Source of the DNA: Cytospora piceicola
Taxonomy: Eukaryota; Ascomycota; Sordariomycetes; Diaporthales; Cytosporaceae
DNA length: 64,000 bases
Direction of reading: 5' to 3'
NCBI GenBank assembly: GCA_023375675.1
Contig: JALQBC010000019.1
Location: forward strand, 372,001 to 436,000
The notes under the pieces are model-generated. The model did not search any database, was not told the DNA's origin, and saw nothing but the letters and a program-made list of their open reading frames with translations. The translations under genes were made by a program, and so were the position numbers. Below, piece after piece: positions 59,307 to 64,000 of this stretch (the first letter of the stretch is position 1; each line of letters begins with the position of its first letter).

Positions 59307-59989
59307 CTATCCTACATATGGCGAATATGAACGGATGTCTAGTACCTGTAGCGTACATTCTTTAGTACCTAGGTACCTATGAGGCTTAGGGTGAGCAAGG
59401 AGGTCCCTGCACAACTCCGAACTCTCTCCGTTACGGAATTCGGCCAGAGAACAAGAAGTGAATGCTAACCTAGAGTCACAACGAGATCTTGCTACCGTCT
59501 AAAAAAACAACGTTGGAAGTGAAAGGAAGCGTTGTACAATAATAGAGAGCTTTGGTATGGAGCTATAAGTATAGTAGTAGTGTACTGACTAAGTACATAT
59601 AGATCTACATCTGAAGATCTGAGATGACAGCTCAACAAGCAAGAGCAAATAATCCTTGGACCACCAACCTTAGAGGACTTCTTCTCCTCTAGACAAATTG
59701 TTCTTAAAGAGTTATATAACCGCAGCATGATCATAAGATTAAATTTGAAACCATCATCACCTACAAGAACACACAATATCGCCAATTTCTTCACTGCACA
59801 GGTGGGGTAATGGTAAGCAGTTGTACCCCAATACTACGTAGGTACTTACTACTTACTACTTACTACTGACTGCCCAGGTGTATTTAAGGAAGTTCTCCAC
59901 TCTAGATCGCAATCGTACGACCCCGCCAATAGTAGCATCCGGTTATCAGCAGAAAAGCATGTGATACAGTCTCATCACACCCAACATAT

Positions 59990-60024
<35 letters not shown>

Positions 60025-60042
60025 ACATACACACACATACAC
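59990..60042. repeat. CA microsatellite
   Basis: About 13 CA units followed by interrupted CA/CATA units, about 0.5 kb upstream of the GGPP synthase start. Confidence 0.9.
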
Positions 60043-60526
60043 CAACAAGGCTCAGCTGCAGCTCAAGCTCAATCTCTAGCTCCACCTCCGAGACAACTTG
60101 CTCCTCCTCCTCCTCCTCCTCCTCCCATACTTTTAGCCCCCAAACAGACCTTCCCACCTGATTCTTTACGAGGCCACGTAAGCTTCAACAGTATTATACT
60201 GTGCTTACGGCTAGCAACATACATCAATTTACCGTCGATACACTACCAAAAAGACTCCCCGCTTCAAGACGCATTCATTACATCAGTTCACGCAGCTCCG
60301 AGGTTACTGTTGGTCTTGTGTTGCTGCTACTGCGGTGCTTCGGTCCCTGGACAAGCCCTTCGAATACCATAGTATTGTACTCTCGGGGAAAAGACTGGCT
60401 GGGAAGGCTTCAGCAAACGGGAATCGTCCGGACGCTCCGTCCGGGTTTAAAAGGGGGGGGATTACGGTTTCGCAAACGTCTTTTCCCCACAAGCGACTCT
60501 CTCCCGAAACACATAAGTTCACAACG

Positions 60527-61777
60527 ATGCCTCCGCCCTCGGCCTCGGCTCCCATCTCGTCTGGTACTTTCCTCTCATCGCCCAACGCGATACCACCCCG
60601 AACCTCTTCCACCGGACAGCACACGACGAGCCCCCCTTCGAGGTCGTCCGTGATGACCCCCGTCCCCGAAGGCGACTGGATAAGCCAGGGCTCACACACC
60701 CGCTCTCCCCCGAGCCACGTCGCGAAACGCCTCCGAAGGTCTTCCCTCCCTTCCTCCTCCCTGTTCTCCAACATGTCCCAGCCGCCAGACCGACCCGACC
60801 CCTCGCGGTTCGCATACGAGGACTTCAACTTCATCGGCGGGCAGAAGTCGTGGGCCTCGGACAAGGACAAGGTCATAATGGGACCGTTCGAGTACCTCAA
60901 CGGCCAGCGAGGCAAGGACTTCCGGTCACAGCTCATAGGCGCCTTCAACGCGTGGCTGGAGGTCCCACCCGAGAGCATCGAGGTCATCACAAAGGTGGTG
61001 GGCATGCTACACACCGCGTCGCTCCTCATCGACGACGTCGAGGACAACAGCCTGCTCAGGAGGGGCCTGCCCGTGGCGCACAGCCTCTTCGGCGTGCCGC
61101 AGACCATCAACAGCGCCAACTACGTCTACTACTGCGCGCTCGAGGAGCTGCAGAAGCTCAACAACCCCAAATGCATATCCGTCTTCGCCGAGGAGCTGCT
61201 GAACCTGCACCGCGGCCAGGGCATGGACCTCTTCTGGCGGGACACCCTGACGTGCCCCACCGAGGACGAGTACCTGGAGATGGTGGGCAACAAGACGGGC
61301 GGCCTGTTCAGGCTGGGCATCAAGCTCATGCAGGCCGAGTCCCGCGCCGCGCGGCCCGTCGAGTGCGTGCCGCTCGTCAACCTCATCGGGCTGAGCTTCC
61401 AGATCCGCGACGACTACCAGAACCTGCACTCGACCGAGTACAGCGAGAACAAGGGCCTGGCCGAGGACCTGACCGAGGGCAAGTTCTCGTTCCCCGTGAT
61501 CCACAGCATACGGTACGACCCGGCGAACCTGCAGTTGATCAACATCCTCAAGCAGAGGACCGGGGACGAGGAGGTCAAGAGGTACGCCATCAAGTACATG
61601 GAGGCCACGGGGAGCTTCGAGTACACCCGGCAGGTGCTCGCCGTGCTGCTCGAGAGGGCGAGGAAGGTCGCGGCCGAGCTCGACGGGGGGGAGCTGAGGA
61701 ACAAGGGGATCCAGGCCATCCTGGACAAGATGGTCATCGGCGGCGCTGGCGAGATGCACTTCCCGTCTAAGAGCTGA
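60527..61777 (+). CDS. Geranylgeranyl diphosphate synthase
   Basis: Trans-prenyltransferase making C20 geranylgeranyl diphosphate for protein prenylation, carotenoids and diterpenes (Neurospora al-3, yeast Bts1). One uninterrupted frame of 416 residues; the first in-frame ATG is at 60527. The first ~95 residues are a Ser/Pro-rich extension. The catalytic domain has the first aspartate-rich motif DDVED (169-173) in [19 protein letters not shown], and the second, DDYQN (295-299), in [23 protein letters not shown] and the KTGGLFRLG helix are also typical. No terpene cyclase, P450 or other cluster gene is next to it, so a general rather than a metabolite-specific enzyme is likely. Confidence 0.93.
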   Translation: MPPPSASAPISSGTFLSSPNAIPPRTSSTGQHTTSPPSRSSVMTPVPEGDWISQGSHTRSPPSHVAKRLRRSSLPSSSLFSNMSQPPDRPDPSRFAYEDFNFIGGQKSWASDKDKVIMGPFEYLNGQRGKDFRSQLIGAFNAWLEVPPESIEVITKVVGMLHTASLLIDDVEDNSLLRRGLPVAHSLFGVPQTINSANYVYYCALEELQKLNNPKCISVFAEELLNLHRGQGMDLFWRDTLTCPTEDEYLEMVGNKTGGLFRLGIKLMQAESRAARPVECVPLVNLIGLSFQIRDDYQNLHSTEYSENKGLAEDLTEGKFSFPVIHSIRYDPANLQLINILKQRTGDEEVKRYAIKYMEATGSFEYTRQVLAVLLERARKVAAELDGGELRNKGIQAILDKMVIGGAGEMHFPSKS

Positions 61778-62553
61778 GGAGTCCTCTTGTCTGCGCTCGT
61801 CTTCGTCTCAAACAACCCGACATCGTTGCTGGCAGTCAAGGTGTGTGGATGTGGAGTCCATGTTGGCTGTGGATCCTTGATCTCTTTTGATTTGTATGAA
61901 GCTCAGCGGATGGGTGGTCTACGTAAACACCTTCCGGTTCTCCTGGGTTGGCTGGCTAGGTAGGAACCGGTGGTAGCTAGCGTCTTCTTGTATTCGACCT
62001 TGAGGTCATCTATTTGTTTCAATGATATCCCATATTTATAAGCTCTAATCATGATTTCAATCCTGTTTTTGGTTTATTATTTGGTCTGTTCAGCGACGAC
62101 GGTTTGAGCCAGCAATGTGGGAAGCAGCTATTTTCTAGTGCCCCTTTTCTTTTTTCCCTTTCCTTCTATGCTTCGCCCCAGCTTCTGAGGTCAAGGTATG
62201 TGGAGAATCATTTCTTCTTGAATCATTGGGTTCATTCACGTCCTTTCTCCTGGGGACTTGGCGTTTGTCCAAGCTTGGGATTGAAATCGTGGGTATGCAT
62301 TCTGTTCTGCCCTGTGGATGACCACCCAGCACGTACGTCAAAGGTGACAGTATACTAAAGCTCCCTCCCTTACACAATCAACAGTAGACATCACTCATGG
62401 CCTTTCGAACCCCAAAAACGACCAGCGTTTGAGAATACATATGTATTGCTATATAAGAAACCAAGAGAAACCCCCACGCTCGCAGAGCCAAACGGCCCGA
62501 ACCAAAAACAGCTAAGGCAGCCCCCCCTCCCACCCCCACCCCGCCCGCCCGCC
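61778..62553. other. Intergenic region between convergent genes
   Basis: 3' flanks of the GGPP synthase (+) and dehydrogenase (-) genes. Nothing else is seen. Confidence 0.6.
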
Positions 62554-63655
62554 TCACAGCTTCGACAGCAGGTGGACCCCGCCGTCCAGGGCCAGCGTGG
62601 CGCCGTTGACGAAGGCGCCGGCGCGGCCGCACAGGAAGAGGCAGGCGCCGGCGGCGTCGCGCGGGGTGCCGATGCGGCCGAGCGGGTTCGCGTCGGCGAG
62701 GGCGGGGCCGGCGCCGTCGAGCACGGCCCTCATCATCTTGCTGGGGAAGGGCCCGCAGGCGAGGGTGTTGACGGTGACGGCGCGGGGCCCGAGGGCGACG
62801 GCCAGGGTGCGCGTCAGCTGGTGCAGGCCGGCCTTGGAGGCGCTGTAGGCGTAGTTCTCGAGGGAGGGCACGCGCAGGGCGTCGATGCTGCCGATGTTGA
62901 CGACGCGGGAGGGGGAGCCGTCGTCGCCGGAGGGGCCGGAGGGGGAGGGGCGCCGGCCGGCCCTCTCGAGGAGAGGGGCCAGGAGCTGGGTGAGGGTGAA
63001 GACGCGCTGGAGGTTGAGGGTGAGGAGCTTGGTCCAGGCGTGGTCCGGGTGGGCGTCGAAGGACTCGCCCCAGGCCGCGCCCGAGTTGTTGACCAGGACG
63101 TCGAGGCCCTGGGGCTCGCGGCGGGCGAGCTCGCCGGCGAGGTTCTTGCAGGCGTCCAGGGACTGGAGGTCTGCGGGGAGGGAGATGGCGCTGCCCCCTG
63201 AGGGTTTGCCTGTGGGGTTTTCGTGTGTGAGTGGGTGCGGTGCTGGGGTTGGGAGATGGTGTAGAGGCGGATAGTGGGCAAAGACAGAAGGGACACTGTA
63301 TGCAAGGGTTGGTGTTTGTATGCATATGTGTGTATGTATGTGTGTCTGTGTGTCTGTGTGTCTGTGTGTGGTGATATCTGACTGAGGAGTCTCATCCCGC
63401 ATCATGAGGTCTCATACCTAGCGTAGTGAGTTCTTCGGCGGCCTTCTCACACGACTTCGCATCTCGTGAGGATATGTAGACGCGGGCCCCGTTGGAGACG
63501 AAACCCTCGGATATCATGCGGCCAATCCCCTTCGCGCCTCCTGTGACGAGGACGACTTTGCCCTGGACAGTGGTCATGTCAGCCAGCTGTCACCTCACTG
63601 TCGCACGCGGAGAGCTTAGCCATACCTTGACATCGAAGAGACTATTCACATCCAT
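62554..63655 (-). CDS. Short-chain dehydrogenase/reductase, RhlG-like
   Basis: Predicted NADPH-dependent oxidoreductase of the classical SDR family, nearest in pattern to the RhlG-type 3-oxoacyl reductases. Three exons, 63655-63626 (10 codons), 63562-63418 and 63209-62554, with introns of 63 and 208 bases, give 276 residues. The short first exon (MDVNSLFDVK) restores the canonical start ahead of GKVVLVTGGAKGIG. Motifs: TGGAKGIG (17-24), NNSG (99-102), catalytic Ser near 166 (NIGSIDAL) and YSASK with Y180 and K184. ACGPFPSKM after the active site is the RhlG-like feature. The last exon is very GC-rich. Intron 2 contains a TG-rich microsatellite (about 63321-63371). The substrate is unknown. 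Confidence 0.88.
63321..63371. repeat. TG/TATG/TCTG microsatellite within an intron
   Basis: Alternating TGTG, TATG and TCTG units inside intron 2 of the dehydrogenase gene. Confidence 0.8.
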
Positions 63656-64000
63656 GTTTACGATTTCTGTTCTTTTTCTTTCTTGTTTCGACAGTAGATC
63701 CAACGGCCCAGAAGGTGAGTATACGGAGAATGCACAGAGGGTAGGAAGGAGAAATCAAATTGGATGTAACGTTCTTCTATATCTCGTCGTTGTTGACATC
63801 TGGACTGTGGAGGAGCAGCCGAGGTTCAACCCCCGGTTATTCTTATAAAACCACTGCCGCCTGCTCTGTGGGTTTATGCTATCTGCACTTGCCCCTAACC
63901 CTCATGAGCAGGAACAAGATGAGTCTTGTCCTCCTACTTGAGGTAATATCGAGGCAATTCACCCTTTACACCTCCCATATTTGGGAGAGGCGGATACTGG
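63656..64000. other. Right edge, dehydrogenase leader and upstream region
   Basis: A pyrimidine-rich leader region (on the gene strand) continues into sequence without a supported gene. Confidence 0.55.

Larger units (their letters stand above)
58559..60526. other. Intergenic region with several tandem repeats
   Basis: Shared upstream region of the SIN gene (-) and the GGPP synthase gene (+). It holds CCAAGGTT repeats (59113-59136), a TACGG array (59253-59306), ACCTAGGT (59367), a CA run (59990-60042) and a CTC run (60101-60125). No supported gene. Confidence 0.6.

Noticed and set aside
60335..60526. Upstream extension of the GGPP synthase
   Set aside because: The frame is open, but the codon at 60335 is GTG and there is no in-frame ATG before 60527.
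62446..63201. Plus-strand frame over the short-chain dehydrogenase gene
   Set aside because: Shadow of a GC-rich exon; Gly/Ala/Val/Glu-rich and without a domain.

Overview
The window looks like nuclear DNA of a filamentous ascomycete (Pezizomycotina, most likely Sordariomycetes). Genes are split by short introns of about 50-480 bases with GT..AG borders and CTAAC/CTGAC-like branch sites. Coding regions are rich in G and C at third positions, 5' leaders are pyrimidine-rich, and the proteins are fungal: a class III chitin synthase, an Opy2-type HOG anchor, a GPI cell-wall protein and a septation (SIN) Cdc14. No rRNA, CRISPR array, virus or intact transposon was seen. Exon borders were worked out by hand from splice sites, reading phase and family conservation, so they are models and not transcript-proven.

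Layout. 0.5-7 kb: MFS drug transporter (-), gamma-glutamyl phosphate reductase (+), PIG3-like quinone oxidoreductase (-). 7-16.7 kb: gene-poor, with one small GPI-anchored cell-wall protein (+), a tRNA-like element and an unrecognised, intron-bearing coding fragment (-). 16.7-28 kb: coiled-coil protein (+), then a run of four minus-strand genes: PLP-dependent serine/threonine dehydratase, ketol-acid reductoisomerase, the NEDD8 E2 Ubc12 and class III chitin synthase. 28-33.9 kb: about 6 kb without a gene, holding simple repeats and ACCTAGGT palindromes. 33.9-43 kb: Opy2-like membrane anchor (+), a short unknown protein (-), metaxin/Sam35-like protein (+). 44-54 kb: three minus-strand genes: Gid1/Vid30 (RanBPM type), Ies4-like INO80 subunit, indoleamine 2,3-dioxygenase. 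54-64 kb: a doubtful short ORF (+), a Cys-rich single-pass membrane protein (+), SIN Cdc14 (-), geranylgeranyl diphosphate synthase (+) and an RhlG-like short-chain dehydrogenase (-).

The genes are mostly housekeeping and do not form one pathway or an obvious secondary-metabolite cluster. Amino-acid metabolism is represented by proline synthesis, branched-chain synthesis with a neighbouring dehydratase, and tryptophan to NAD via IDO. Cell wall and surface functions are represented by chitin synthase, the GPI protein, Opy2 and the Cys-rich receptor-like protein. Protein turnover is represented by the NEDD8 E2 and a GID E3 subunit.

The points most worth checking are two apparent GC-AG introns (in the reductoisomerase and GID1 genes), a long ORF inside the GID1 intron, a possible mitochondrial presequence upstream of the quinone oxidoreductase, an unrecognised multi-exon fragment at 15.2-16.0 kb, at least 15 copies of an intergenic 8-base palindrome, and a 10.8-copy TACGG array.
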